Below, piece after piece: positions 13,710 through 26,330 of a DNA stretch of 64,000 nt. The first letter of the stretch is position 1. The number at the start of each line of letters is the position of its first letter. The position numbers and the translations under genes are program-made. The DNA lies in NCBI GenBank assembly GCA_028023455.1, contig JAQFVV010006425.1, forward strand, positions 1,663,198 to 1,727,197, given 5' to 3'. The notes beneath the pieces were generated by a model. That model was not told the DNA's origin. It saw only the letters and a list, made by a program, of their open reading frames with translations, and searched no databases. Origin of the DNA: Epiperipatus broadwayi (Eukaryota; Onychophora; Udeonychophora; Euonychophora; Peripatidae).

Positions 13710-13928
13710 TGTCTCATGTTTTACTGCTTTGCTATTGCTGGAACGTGATCAAAGAGATATCGAGTGTAGCCTCTGGCATGTCATTCGCGATGGGTTGATT
13801 TGGAAGCATGAGTGAGAGAGTTAAGGTATGATCAGACGTAGGGTATTACTATCCCGACTTGGTCAGCTTTTGGTTCTCTGGCTTGGACTCTCAGTCTGTT
13901 GAGCAAATGTACAAACCTGACCGTTACA
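13710..13928 (+). repeat. L2 LTR-like terminus, copy 1
   Basis: Starts TGTCTCATG directly after the polypurine tract and ends GACCGTTACA, giving a 219-bp TG...CA unit. It is homologous in reverse orientation to 25101-25319, 50829-51050 and 57083-57303, all 219-222 bp. The right edge is followed at once by a short TA tract. The equal length in four copies and the TG...CA ends support an LTR. The absence of a visible partner LTR leaves another terminal-repeat class possible. Confidence 0.6.
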
Positions 13929-14640
13929 ATATATATACTTATTTATGTAAAGAAAAACATTCCTAGGTAATATCTATTTCTATATTACAGTTTATATCAT
14001 TCTGCAATATCTATAATTTTATGTATTTATATTTATTTTTTGAATCCATAGAAAAATTGAATTGTATGTAATGTCTTTATAACACACACAAACACACACA
14101 CACATATATATATATATAATGGTATACATATATGTCATTACATCACTTTCAAATAAAAGTAAAAAAGATCTATAAATAAAATCACTCTCAAATAGAAATG
14201 TATAAAAAAGGAAAAATTAATGTAAATTTTATTTAAATTAATATATATATAATACACAGATGGCAAACTAATTATATAATTATTTCAAGTTAAAAATCTA
14301 AAAACAAGATTGTATTATAAAAGAATAAAAAAAAGCTGTTAATTAGTTAAAGTTATTTTTAATCCTAGAATGGAAATGATTTTCTATAATGACTTAATAG
14401 CAATCAAGCTCTTGGGAATAAAGTCAGATAAGAGATCAATTAAAAAAGACTAGTGATAAAACTTTTAATTCTTGCTCTAAAGCAAGCTGGCTAATAATGA
14501 TGGAAATGAGCACATGGTCCACAGAGAAAAATCATCATCACCAATAAGAACAACACCAAGCCAGGCAACATAAATCCTGGAATTCGATGATAAGATTCAA
14601 AATGATATAAAAAAAACTTTGGCTAGATTTGGATTTCTCT
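13929..14640. other. AT-rich spacer with (CA)n/(TA)n
   Basis: Contains a short CA array followed by TA near 14084-14118. No other feature is supported. Confidence 0.5.
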
Positions 14641-17600
14641 TGCTGAATGCATGTTATTTAAAAGTGAATACATAGTTGAATAAAAGATAGATCCATGGAA
14701 ATACAAATAGTACTTAAAAGTTTATCGAATATTTTTAAAGTTAAATTAGATGGATTGATGCATCGGATACACAGAGAATATTGGTAGAGAAGATTAAGAA
14801 GCTTCATGGGATTAATTAATATTATGATTTAATAATTATCATCCTAAATACTAAAACCAAGGATTATTTTCTATAAATTTTACTAAATGGATTAATAATT
14901 ATTTTTATTTTAAACTTTAACGCGCTTGGAGAATAAAATTTTTAAAAACTCTAGAGAAAATAATAAACATTTTGGACTTATCAGGAACTATCGTCAAGAA
15001 AATATGTAACTATAGTTTTGATTTTTTTATTTTGTTAACCTAGTTTAAATCTAAATTTTTATATAAGATTAGGAAAAACATAAAAACATTAATTTATTAA
15101 TATTAAAATTTTATAATATAAAAATCTAATAATTTAGCTAAAAATATTTTAATATAAAGTGTATGGGTGTGAATTTTTTTTATATCTTCAATGCTCAAGT
15201 GGACAAAGGAAGCCTACTGAACACGATGACTAGATAAAGGTTATTGGTAATAATAATAACTATTGATAATTTATAATGTATATATTTTTTTGTTTTCTTT
15301 AGATCATCCATAAATTGGAAGAATGAAGTGTAAAAGTTTTTTACTTATATGTACCGCATTTCATACAACATTTAAAAAAAAAAAACATTATGAGATAGGA
15401 TTGATTTGAAAATATGCATACAAGATTATTATTTTTTTTTATTAGTGATATAATCCAACATAACAAATAATTGTGTGATTCTTTTAAAATTTTTATGTCG
15501 GTGGATATTCAAATATTGTCTAAGTAGATTGTATATGATTAGACATATAGAATAATAAAGTAAGCAGACTTTTCTTGTAGAACAGCTAGATTATTTAACT
15601 ATTAATGAATTTTGTTTATTGTTTTTGTAAATGCAGATAGTTATTTATCGATGTAAGATGTGGAAAATCTTGAGAATAATGTTGAGATAGTGGCTTGGAA
15701 GTTCTTAGTGAACAGGAAACCAAGATGATGTTTTAAGAAATAGGATGTTATAAGGAATGGAAATAATATTTAGTCTTTATGTGAATATCAGCATAGTTAA
15801 CAAAGCCCTATGACTGATACACATTTTATTTGGACAGTGTCTATATTTCCTTAAATATTTGATGTTCTAATAAAGCTGAAGAAATAGCTTTAACATCGTC
15901 CCTGTACTAGAGGATATTAGGCAGGTAAATGTCATACCTCTTCGCACTGTACCATGATTTTGAGATATGTTAAGAGTAATACTCTAGCTTTCTTCCTTAA
16001 TCCTATGCATCTGCTTTCGCTATCTTTATTTCATGTAACTGCATCGTTTAGTAAGATATTTTAAAAGAAATGATAAATAATTTAGAACTAAGGTTATGCT
16101 ATCGTTTTTGGATAAGATTAGTTTATTTGATTATAAGGAGAAGAATATTATAACTTAAAATTGAATATCCAAAGTATCCTAAGGAAAGAAAAGAATCATC
16201 GAATATATTTTGAATTTTATTTCGGAAATGAAATATAAACTTTTTTAAAATAAAGTATCTAAACAAAGATATTTTCTTTAAAGTGATAATAATTTTAAAA
16301 GCTTTCGTATTATTTTTTTTAAGAGAAAATAAGTATTGCAAATTTTAAAATACAATAGTACAAAGTAAATTATGTAAACAATATGCATAGTATATTTTTT
16401 GTTTATTGATTAACAGAAATATATTGATGATTACACTTATATCATACTAAAGTAAGGATTAAAGAAGAATATATTATGATTAGTAAACATTGTGTGATAA
16501 ATACTAAAATCTAGTACTGAATTTTGGATAATATTTTGTGTAACATCTTTGACTTTGCAAGATGAAATTTTTTTAATATTTTGAGAAATCCATACTCATT
16601 ATAAAATTTTGTTTTCTATAGAATGTTTTCTAAGTATGAATTTTTAAAATAGGATGGTTTAATAATATTAAGGATAAAATGCTGTTGCTAATAAAGTAGA
16701 TAAATATATTTGTAATAAATTAACCATAATGAGAAACCAAATAGTAACATTTTTTGTAAATTTTGTCCTAAATCTAAATAAAGATGTAATTGAAATATAA
16801 ATTATATTTTTTATAACCCAGTAGATCAAACTGTAAAGTAAAAAAGTTAAGGATATCCACTGTAAATAGTGTAAATAAATTGTTTATTTATTTGTTGTTA
16901 GTAATAAACTTTGTTAAATTTTGTTATTTCAAAAAGTTTGTGTCCGAGTTATTTATTTCTCCACATCTCTGCATGAAAACACAATATATGCATAATAATT
17001 GAAACAAATATATAATTTTGCACAAAAGATAGAGAATTATTTTAAGAATTTTAAAATATTTTATTGGTATTCATTATAATTAAATAATCATAATTTTACA
17101 TTATTTTATTAGTCATAAATCAGTTATCACAATGTTATATTAAATTATATGCTATCAGTTGCCACATATATTTTGTTTGTCAGATTATTAAAATGCTACC
17201 ACGTATTTATTATATCATTACATGAAGAATATTATTGTTATTTATTAATATTAGTTTAAGTGTAGTAGATTGTGACATAAAATCCCTTCTCATATTTTAC
17301 TACCTTATTTTTAAATTAACTTAGAATAAACTTTATGAACCTGAGATTATTTTATTTGAGCTAGATTATAATTAAATAGAAGATTAAGTTTTAATTATTA
17401 GTTTAATTTTAGTGAGTAGAAGTTATTAAAGTCGTAATAATACTATGAGTTTGTTATTTGAAATAGTAATAAGAGGGGGGATAGTGTTCTTATGCCATTG
17501 AGGTAGTATCCTGTGGGATATTGGCTCAATGTAATCTATCTTGTCACCTGTATTTTCACTTCAAGTCTCATAAAAATATTAAATATTTATTTAATTTATT

Positions 17601-17752
17601 TTATAATCTGAAACTTACTCGTATTTTAAATTTGAGCTAGTGAAATATTTTAATGCTGAATACTTTAGTTATTAATTATTAACTGAGATAGAACCCATTT
17701 TATTTTATATCATATACTATTCTGAAGTGAATTTGCACGAGAGCAAGGTCAG
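14640..17752 (+). mobile_element. Decayed Ty1/copia-like element, copy 1
   Basis: Homologous along about 3 kb to the reverse complement of 31389-34450. Shared blocks in order are GATCCATGG near 14692, AAAACCAAGGATT near 14860, GGAAACCAAGATGATGTTTT near 15715, GCTGAAGAAATAGCTTTA near 15875, GTTTGTGTC near 16940 and TTCTTATGCCATTGAG near 17488. Two short readings in both copies resemble the copia RNase H region: an AEEIALA-like stretch (EAEY.AL in the family) and a NPMH-like stretch (NPVHH.R). A polypurine tract (AAGAGGGGGG, 17471-17480) precedes a TG...CA terminus. All frames are broken. The class call rests mainly on the sister copy's integrase-like segment. Confidence 0.5.
17485..17751 (+). 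repeat. Copia-like 3' LTR candidate
   Basis: Begins TGTTCTTATGCC just after the polypurine tract and ends GGTCA, giving 267 bp with TG...CA ends. The sister copy at 31389-31683 aligns throughout. Both are followed by GAATATATATATA, so the terminus again abuts a TA tract. Confidence 0.5.
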
Positions 17753-18245
17753 AATATATATATATATATACAGCATGGTGAGTTTATTGGCTGCAGAAAG
17801 GAGTTTTGCTATTAACTGAAAGGAGACCCTTTGATTCCTCTTGGAGGCCTTAAAGGAACCGAGCAGGGCAAATTCCTAATGTCCACTCCATATGTTCTTG
17901 TCATTGCAGCTGTTATTACTATGTGATTATTCATATAGTATATAAACATGGATGGGCTGCTCACCAACACGCATTAGCCAGCGTGGTGAGTTTATTGGCT
18001 TTTTACCTCTGAGTTTAAGATCAAGAAACACCATGGTCTTTCTTCTCAGTGCCTGATATAGGCAGAATGAATGTTTGTGTAAAGGATAAAAATTTTCCCA
18101 ATACATATATACAATTATGACAAACAAAAATAAAGCATGGCCCTTATTCCCAGGAGGCTGTAAAGTCACCAACCAAGGCAGCGGTTGGTGGCCGAAGGCG
18201 GAGGGTGCTAAGAATCTCCTGATTGTGGACCCAGGCTGCCATTTG

Positions 18246-19217
18246 ATGACGACTTTTTATTTAGGTACTTACAACTGCAGATCACTTTCAAGTGAAGGAA
18301 GATTGCAAGAATTAGAAGAAGAACTCTCTTATATTAAATGGGACATTATTGGACTTTGTGAAGTTAGAAGAAAAGGTGAAGAGACAATTGATTTAAAAAG
18401 TGGACATATACTCTATTATAAAGGCACAAATATTGGAAATACAAGTGGAGTAGGATTCATTATAAATAAAAAGTGGAAGAACAATATTGTGGAGATTGAT
18501 GGTGTATTGGACAGAGTGGCAAGATTAGTTATACAACTTAATAGCAGATACCAAATGCAGATAATTCAGGTTTATGCCCCAACAAGTTCTCATAGTGATG
18601 AAGTAGTAGAAGATTTTTATATGGATGTACAAAAGGCTTTTGATCAGAGTAAACACCATTTTAAAATTGTTATGGGAGACTTTAATGCTAGAATTGGTAA
18701 AAAAATGAAAGATGAAAGTGCTGTGGGTAATTTTGGTTATGGTAATAGAAATGAGAGAGGACATAGACTTGTGGAGTTTGCAGAAAAAGAAAAACTTTAT
18801 ATTATGAATTCTTTTTTTGAGAAAAATGTTAAAAGGAAATGGACATGGAAGCATCCAAATGAAGGTACAGCAGAATTGGATTATATTTTGACTAACAGGA
18901 AATACATATTTGAAGATTGTAATGTTCTTAATAAATTTAACACAGGAAGTGATCATCGATTAGTAAGGTGTAAGATAGGTGTTAATGTAAAACTAGAGAG
19001 ACAAAAATTATTAAGAAAAACTATATTTACAGTTGATATTCCTAATCTTCAGAAACATTCTAATGAATTTAAATTAGAACTTACAAATCGGTTTCAAGTA
19101 TTAGTAGATTTTGAACATGATTCAGATTTGAATGAAATTAATATGAAAACAACTGATACACTTTTGAAAACTGCAACAAAGATAGCTGGTAGAAAGAAAC
19201 AGCAATTGTACCAATAA
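18246..19217 (+). pseudogene. RTE endonuclease domain (APE type)
   Basis: The intact stretch from ATG 18246 encodes an apurinic/apyrimidinic-type endonuclease that would nick target DNA to prime reverse transcription. Readable motifs in order are GTYNCRSL, CEVRR (catalytic Glu), QVYAPTS, MGDFNARIG (Asp/Asn pair), WTWKHP, ELDYILTNR and GSDHRLVRCK (catalytic Asp-His). The open frame extends upstream to 18117, but family homology begins at GTYNC, so 18246 is preferred. The frame stops at 19217 because of a shift near 19205-19215; the next frame continues the protein without loss. Antisense open frames here are shadows. Confidence 0.9.
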
Positions 19218-21071
19218 AATTTCTACTGAGACTAGAGGATTTATGAAGAAAAGAAGGAATATGAAGATACACAAAAATGATGCATTAAAAAGAATTGAAT
19301 ATCTCGAATTTTGTAAAATGGTGCGGAAAAAAGTTGAAAATGATATAAGAAAGTATAACTGTGAACTAGCAAGAAAAGCTGTAGAAGAAAATAAAAGTCT
19401 TAAGAATGTAAAACAACATTTTGGTATTGGTAGGAAATTTATATCTGCAATAAGAAAAAAAGATGGAATTATTACTAAAAGGAGAGATGACATCATGAAA
19501 TTGGTAGAAGATTTTTATCAAGAATTATATAGTAATAAAGAACAAGTACCTCCTATATCTATTACATCTTCCAAATTGCCCAGAATTTTAAATGAAGAAG
19601 TGAGACATGCAATTAAATGTATGAAGAAAGGAAAGGCTCCAGGTAATGATGGAATTATAATTGATATATTAAAAGAAGCAGGTGAAGAAATAGAAATTTT
19701 TTTTAGCAAAGTTATATACCAAATGTCTAAATGATAAAGATGTACCGGATGATTGGAAGAATGCAGTAATAATATTAATATTTAAAAAAGGTGATAAAGA
19801 AGATATTAGAAATTACAGACCTATCAGCCTTTTATCAGTTTTATATAAAATTTTTACCAAGATAATTACTACTCGTCTACAGAGAACATTGGATTTCCAC
19901 CAACCAAGAGAACAAGCCGGATTTAAAAGTGGTTTTAGTACAGTAGATCATATCCAGGTGTTGAGAGAAGTTATAGAAAGGACAAATGAATATGAGTTGC
20001 CATTATGCTTAGGATTTGTAGATTATGAAAAGGCATTTGATTCTATAAACATTTCTTCAGTGATTAAAGCATTAGATCATCAAGGTATAGATCCAGGATA
20101 TTGTCATATTTTAAAGAATATTTATAAAAATGCAACAGCAACAATTAGATTACATAATGACACTGGGAAAGTCAACATTGAGAAAGGTGTAAGACAAGGT
20201 GATTCCATATCTCCAAAACTTTTTACAGCAGTGCTGCATGAAGTATTTTGTGGATTAAAATGGGAAACTAAAGGAGTGAAAGTAAATGGTGATTATTTAA
20301 GTCATTTAGATTTCGCAGATGATGTAGTTGTTTTTGCAAATAATGCTTCAGATCTGCAGGAAATGTTGCAGGAATTATCAGATGAAAGTAGGAAAGTAGG
20401 ACTAAAGATAAATGTTAAAAAGACTAAAGTAATGTTTAATTGATTTGCTCAAAATATGAAAATAAAGATTGATTATGATGAATTAGAAGAAGTTAACAGT
20501 TACAAATACCTTGGTCAGATTATTAATACAGATGGAAACATAATGGAGGAAATTAATCATAGAATTAAACTTGGTTGGAGTGCTTTTGGTAGAAATAACT
20601 TGGTACTAAAAGGAAATATGCCTATGTGTTTGAAAATGAAGGTTTTTAACAAATGTGTTTTACCAGTTCTTACTTATGGATCTGAGACTTGGACACTTAA
20701 TAGAAGAGCAATTCAGAGACTTCAGACCACTCAAAGAAGTATGGAGAGATGTATGTTGGGAGTAACAAGAGATCGTAAACGCAATGTATGGGTAAGAGAA
20801 TAAACAGGTATTACTGACCTCATTGAAAAAAATTAAAAGATTGAAGTGGAGTTGGGCTGGACATATTGTTAGAAGAGATGATAATAGATGGACAATTGAA
20901 ATTTTAAACTGGATTCCAAGAGATTGTAAAAGACCCAGAAAGAGACCACATGTGAGATGGATGGATGAAATAAGAAAGTGTGCAGGGGTGATGTGGAGAA
21001 GAGAAGCTAAAGATTGGAGATGGATTAAACTAGGAGAGACCTTCATCCTGCAGTGGATTGATAATGGTTGA
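19210..21071 (+). pseudogene. RTE reverse transcriptase and C-terminal region
   Basis: Continuation of the same polyprotein in three frames. 19210-19734 carries KGKAPGNDGI. After a shift near 19722 the next segment carries NYRPISLLSV, EQAGFKSGFSTVDH, DYEKAFDSI (first catalytic Asp), RQGDSISPKLF and LDFADDVVVF (catalytic DD). A TGA at 20441-20443 interrupts it. 20456-20803 follows with NSYKYLGQI and TYGSETWTLN. A TAA at 20801 and a frameshift in an A-run near 20830 precede 20823-21071, which has WSWAGHIVRR and ends just before the 3' repeat. The catalytic residues survive, but at least three frameshifts and two stops make it inactive. Confidence 0.9.
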
Positions 21072-21165
21072 TAATGATGATGATGTATATATATATATAA
21101 CCATACATATATATGGTTGATAATGATGATGATGTATATATATATATAACCACACATACATATGA
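21066..21165. repeat. 49-bp tandem duplication of RTE 3' tail
   Basis: GGTTGATAATGATGATGATG followed by (TA)n and AACCAYACATA occurs twice, starting at 21066 and 21115. It likely arose at the RTE 3' junction with a TA tract. Confidence 0.85.
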
Positions 21166-22510
21166 GTTAATTTAAAAACTATACATATAGTATCATCAAT
21201 AATAATAAATATATAGAAATAGACCAATGCGTGTCTTCAAAATAATACAGAAATAAAATATTAATGAGCTCATATTTATACACTTATAGAGAAATATGCA
21301 CATACACTTACATATATACAAACAAATCTAAATAAATGAATAAGCATGTAAATGAGTCCATTCAATTGGTTTTTACTCTATCACAAATAATTGCCATATT
21401 TTTTTTGGGGTTTGAACTGAATTCAAGACTGCTTTAAACATTAAAGTAGCCTGTATAAATTCAATTGCATCACTTGTTCAAAAGTTCCCAGTACTACAAT
21501 CATTGTTAGAAATAATCCATACTGATAAATCTCCCCCTATATCAGCCACATTTCTAACCACACTTTACCAATAAATTCTAACAGCACTCAACGGATCAAC
21601 ATTTCCCATGACTAATAAATATATATACTGGCAAACATATACTATACTTTATCCAAAGGCCAACAAAGATTATCTTTCTTCCATGCAAATGCAGTAGAAG
21701 AAACTCAACATTTCTTTCAAGAGGGTCAAGCCTTCAATCAAATCAGAACTATCATGCTAAATATGTATATATGCCCAGTTGCATCTATACAATAACTAAT
21801 TCAATATTATCAGAAGATTCACCCTTCCCCAGCATGTGCAACAACTTTCACTCTGTATGTATTCTGGTACACTCACTGCATTTTTACCATTTGCAACAGC
21901 ACCACAATACATCCAGTTACATTCATCAATAAGCTATAATAAATCAAGTCATGGGACAACAAGACTACACCCCAGAGGTTTTTGATGTCACCTGGTTATT
22001 GTTTAAACAACCATCCAAGCTATAATAGATCATAATCCAACAATAACCTCATTGAATAGCATTCAATGGTATACCATTTCATTACTCTCAATTATTATTG
22101 AGAGTAAAACTCAACTTCACTAACTGCCTTCAATTCCATCCACCATTGGACTACAGAATTTGCTCCACATCTATTAGATTCTGCTGGTTGACACCACATC
22201 GAATTCTACTCTGAATTAACTTTGTTCTTTTACAACACCCATGACTTTATTTTGTACTGCATAAATTACAAGTTGCCACTCTGGTATACTATATGATTAA
22301 CTATTAAAAGAACAATAATCAAGATTCATTTAGTAACTGTAAATAACTGTTAATATGACACCAGATTTGCAATTGTAACCCTTGCAATCAATGTTATGTA
22401 ATGCCATGTAACCTAAATGATTAATAAAGATTATTGTTGAATCATCATCATCATAATAATAATGATGATGATGATGTTAGGTTTATAAATAATAATTTAT
22501 AAACCTAATA
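21166..22510. other. Unclassified block ending in ATC/ATG microsatellite
   Basis: From about 21380 the top strand is richer in C and A than its surroundings and ends at AATAAA (about 22421), then ATCATCATCATCA and ATGATGATG. That resembles the 3' end of a retroposed sequence, but no coding motif is readable. Small perfect hairpins lie at 22081-22104 (ACTCTCAATTATTATTGAGA plus GT), at the ATC/ATG junction (about 22443-22475), and at about 22479-22507 (GGTTTATAAATAATAATTTA plus TAAACC). Confidence 0.35.
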
Positions 22511-23757
22511 TTATTTTTTAATAAAATTATTAATGAATTAAACAATAATAAAATTTGCATCCAAATACCCTTTGGTTTAAAACTTTTTCTGAGCTCAAAA
22601 ATTAAACAACATACATATATTTTTGCCATATTTTTTTGAAGAGTTAAATCTTTTTATTTTTATTTTCTTTCCTGTGCACCCATAGGAGATGGTTTCTGAA
22701 TTACTACAGAGTATTTTGTTTTATCCTTGAATGTTTGTCTTCACTAAACTAATTATAACTTGGATAATTTTTTACCTATAATTACTCAGTATAAAAATTC
22801 AATTCTTATACTTATATTCAAATGTTAATACTTTAAACATTGTTTTCTTACTTTTATATAATTTACAGTTTTATACATAATTTTGAATGTAAGTATTTGC
22901 TGTTGATTAGTTACATCTGTAGATGTGGAAAGACATTTAAAGATAATGCTGGTTTTCATGCAGGTTCAAAATATGCTTTCATTAGGTAAGCTTCTAAAAA
23001 AATTGCATCTAGTCAAGGTTTAAGGCAAACTTACATTCCAATGGATCATTACACCTGGTTTATTTGTTTAAGTCTAGAGCTCCTCCATTAACTCTTTGGT
23101 AACATAAAATTGTAAACAAGAATAACCTTATATTACAAAGCAAAATATGAGTGATTTTTTTTTTTATTTTCATTCTTTTTATTTTTATTATTTCATTATT
23201 TAACATTTATTTTATTTTAAAGAAGAAAATAAACATTTACATTATAGGCTAATCAAACATATCTATGATATTTGATTTTATGTAATTTACAGAATTGTCA
23301 ACTTATTGATCAATAACATTATTTAATCTTTATTTTCAAATAATTACATACCTGCATTTTGTCTCTATTCGTTTTTACTTTTACATTAGTTGCTGTTAGA
23401 CCAATCCATCGTATTATGTATATAATTAGTGCAAGTTAGCTATTAATTATTTATTATATTTTGCAGTTAAACTTAAGGAGTTGAATCAGAATTCATCAGT
23501 TATGATGATTCTGTCACTATTAATAAATTTATTTTTTGTGTGTGATTATCCAATCAAATCTCTTCAGTGTTAAAATAACAAAGCCATATTACATTTATTT
23601 TTGTAACAAAATTTTTCATTGACATTTGTCTATAATCATCTTTTTGTATAGAATCTCTGTAATGCATATAAAATTCCCATTTGCCTTTAAATAATGGGAA
23701 TAGTCCCAACCCATCTTAACAGGATCAGTGTGAGCATTGTTTGCCTAAAACCAATAA
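22511..23757. other. AT-rich stretch, nothing recognised
   Basis: No supported gene or repeat. A short open stretch near 22905-22988 ends at a GTAAGC-like donor but has no recognisable homology or strong acceptor. Confidence 0.45.
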
Positions 23758-23972
23758 GTAGACAAATAGATAACCCATAGCCAATGACAAGAATGTACAA
23801 TAGGTGTTGCTCACTGAATTTGAATGTTTCCATTAGGGATGGCGGATCTGACAATAGCTTGACTGACTATTTATTGCAAGATCCCATCCCTGATGGAAAC
23901 ATTTGGATTCAGTTAGCATCATCACTTATTTGCCCATTGTTGTCATTGGCTACAGATTATCTATTTGTCTAC
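23758..23972. mobile_element. Foldback MITE with about 90-bp terminal inverted repeats
   Basis: The element is 215 bp. The left end GTAGACAAATAGATAACCC pairs with the right end ATTATCTATTTGTCTAC, and complementarity continues inward through GCCAATGACA, GAATTTGAATGTTTCCA and GGGATGGCGGATC to a roughly 40-bp centre. The open frame reading through it (23784-24014) is incidental. No clear target duplication is visible, so the superfamily is not assigned. Confidence 0.8.
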
Positions 23973-25080
23973 ATGTTGATTATAGACAATGAATGTTCAT
24001 TTCAATCTAGATGAAATGAGAACAGTACTAATTCATTATTTAAAGGGAAGGTGAGAAATGACACTGTTTATGACCTATTATGTTGTTATGAAATTTATCT
24101 ATATTGAAATAAATAAAAAATATTATTAGCTAATCATAAGCTGAGTTGATTTTTATGTTTCATAATGTATTTAATTCTTCCTATCAATTGCTTAAAATAG
24201 AAAAAAAAAAACTTTACTAAAAATACACTCTGATTATGGTATCATTCATAAAGGCTTTATTATTTAAAGTAATTCTTAGAAATAGTAATTAAATATACAT
24301 AGATAAAAATTTCCAAGTTATAATCACTGTTGATAAATGTTTTGGTACCTTTTTCCCAGCAAAGACTTAAACCATTTATTGACCAATAATTTGACAACCA
24401 GATAAATTGATGTGGTTTAGTTATCTAAAGCAAATCTTAACTAGTTTAAAAATTTTCACTTAAGCTGTCTAATTTTACCTTATGTGAACATCAAATTGTT
24501 AGTATTATAGATAATTGTGCCTAGCACTACACCTTATGGACATTATAAATATAAACGTCAATATTCTACCTAAAATGTTAATTTATAAACACAGTTATAT
24601 TTAAACATTAAAAACATAAAGCTATACTAATTAATAAATAATCCAATTGCGAATTTGGGGTAATTTTAATTAGTTATGTTTAAGTAGTTAGACAATTTAG
24701 GGCATAATAATCTTCATATGTGCCATTAGTTTATGTTTGCTTATTAAGAAACTATAATATTGGTTTGGCAAATGAAACAAATGTTAAATTTTACTGTATT
24801 TATTTGTGATTACAAAAATATATTTCAAATCGATTTGGTCGTCATATAATCGTATTGATAAGCATTTTTGTTTCATTATGAACTAATTAGAATCCCTCAC
24901 CATTTCTATATGATTGTCTAAATTGTAGTTATAAAAACTTTACAAAATTTATTTTCTAGATTTTGTTTCATATTTTAATGCAGTAATATATCTTTCAACA
25001 ATCTGATGCAAACTTACATTTAAACATTTTTTTGAAAAATAAATTTAGGAATAGTTTCGAATCATAAACTTCAGTATTTT
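23973..25080. other. AT-rich stretch, nothing recognised
   Basis: Contains only the short match to the 5-kb foldback arm near 24652. No gene signal. Confidence 0.45.
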
Positions 25081-25100
25081 ACCTTTTCCATTATATATAT

Positions 25101-25319
25101 TGTACCAGTCGAAAATGTATGTCCATTCAACAAGACTTAGAATCTAAGCAAAAGTACCCCAAATCCTATCATGCCCGAGATCCACAGGTCAGGAGCAATC
25201 ATGAATTCTAACCTGTTTGCCCATTCCCCAAATCTATAACACTACAGACAACATCCTACGGTGATACCACATAAATTAATTATTTCTGGGCCCGGTGCTA
25301 CATCGTTTTGCATGAGACT
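25101..25319 (-). repeat. L2 LTR-like terminus, copy 2
   Basis: On the minus strand it begins GAGTCTCATGC and ends GACTGGTACA. Its 219-bp length equals that of copy 1, and blocks such as GAATCTAAGCAAAAGTACC align with the other copies. The outer edge is preceded by TTATATATAT. Confidence 0.55.
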
Positions 25320-26330
25320 CAGCTGATGATGATGATAATGAGATATATTAAGTTTAAAATACATAAATATAAATATTAAGGAGATTCGAACAACTGAATT
25401 AAGTTTAAAATATATAAATATTTATTTTGACAAAAATTCAAGATTTTATATATATTCAACTTCACGCATTTAAAACTTTAATTTTGGTTACAAATATTTG
25501 ATGATCTTTTTACAATTATTTTATTTCAATAGATATCAATTTAGTGCGGCGGTTACAATACTGACGTATATTTCAAATAGGCTTTTATTTAAAGTTACAA
25601 AAAATAAATTTATCTAGGTGATTGGTAGACGTTTGTACATTACAACACATATAAAGATTTGACAATAATAAAATTTCACTGTTTGGACGACTTTAATGGG
25701 ATGGCCTTGGCATTTGATACATAACTATTTAATTAACAGCATTTATTGATAACACTAAAATAAGAATACATTTTGATTAGAATGTATTTAAAACATTTAT
25801 TTATTAAACATTTTCGACATTTAACTGGAAAATATTGTGAAACTTTGTCAATACGGAGAATGGCTTATTCAATAAAGGGGAGGGCAGCTTCATGAGAGGT
25901 TGGATTTAAACTCCAACTAAAAATATTACAAAGAGAAAACATTTTATTATTACATATCATTACGGTTTATTTTGTCAAACAGGCTAAAAGAAAATGAATT
26001 ATAGGAAATTGCGGTGTTAGCATAAAAGCCGAATATTTGCGGATCCAATATTTTGAGGTGCTTTATCATAATAATACGGAAGAAAACAGTCTAGCTGACT
26101 TGCCACCCCACATTTTGTGGAATCGGTTGACAAAAGGTCCTCTTACGGAGATACAATGGGCCGAACTTTGCCGGAATTATCCCATGCATTGCTCTGGTTA
26201 CGCGAGTATATATATATATGGTCTAGAGACATTCATCGCCCTGTTTACGACCTGAAACGAAGATAAGAGACGACTCGGGCATTCCGACGCATGTCTCTAG
26301 ATAAAGCTTAATAAGATGAAGAGTGGCCTA
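25101..26330 (-). mobile_element. L2 family LTR-like element, copy 2
   Basis: The LTR-like terminus is at 25101-25319 (antisense), followed by about 1 kb of internal sequence with a GC-richer block at 26010-26300. That block is only weakly alignable to the corresponding region of copies 1 and 4. No protein motif is visible in any frame; the open frame at 26037-26255 has no recognisable domain. The right boundary is approximate. Confidence 0.4.

Larger units (their letters stand above)
11100..13928 (+). mobile_element. L2 family LTR-like retroelement, copy 1
   Basis: The element comprises an internal region, a polypurine tract (AGGGGGGAA at 13701-13709) and a 219-bp LTR-like terminus. The terminus recurs at 25.1, 50.8 and 57.1 kb. 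Internal blocks near 12700-12960 match the antisense strand at 57.9-58.2 kb (for example GATCGGTTAGGGAACCG at about 12945 against the complement near 58035). No reverse transcriptase or integrase is readable, so it looks like a non-autonomous (TRIM/LARD-like) or fully decayed element. The left boundary is approximate, placed at the GC-richer start of the block, and no 5' LTR was found. Confidence 0.5.
17775..21085 (+). mobile_element. RTE-clade LINE, nearly full length, inactive
   Basis: Non-LTR retrotransposon with a 5' region (about 17775-18245), an endonuclease-reverse transcriptase ORF broken by frameshifts and stops, and a 3' end in GGTTGATAATGATGATGATG. The short ATG/ATGATG-type 3' tail instead of poly(A) is characteristic of RTE elements. 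The phrase GTGAGTTTATTGGCT occurs at about 17780 and 17983, so the 5' region is partly duplicated. A second 3' tail lies at 62335-62605 (+) and a decayed antisense copy at about 39600-40420. Insertion preceded the later decay. Confidence 0.9.

Noticed and set aside
18525-18956. Antisense open frames across the LINE (also 19122-19496, 19518-19709, 20660-21157, 62421-62666)
   Set aside because: They are shadows of the sense RTE coding sequence, which carries all catalytic motifs.
23784-24014. 76-codon frame
   Set aside because: Lies inside the foldback MITE; both arms are reverse complements, not coding.
26037-26255. 72-codon frame with host-like composition
   Set aside because: It lies in the L2 internal GC-rich block. 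No domain or splice pair, and the related L2 copies do not keep the frame.
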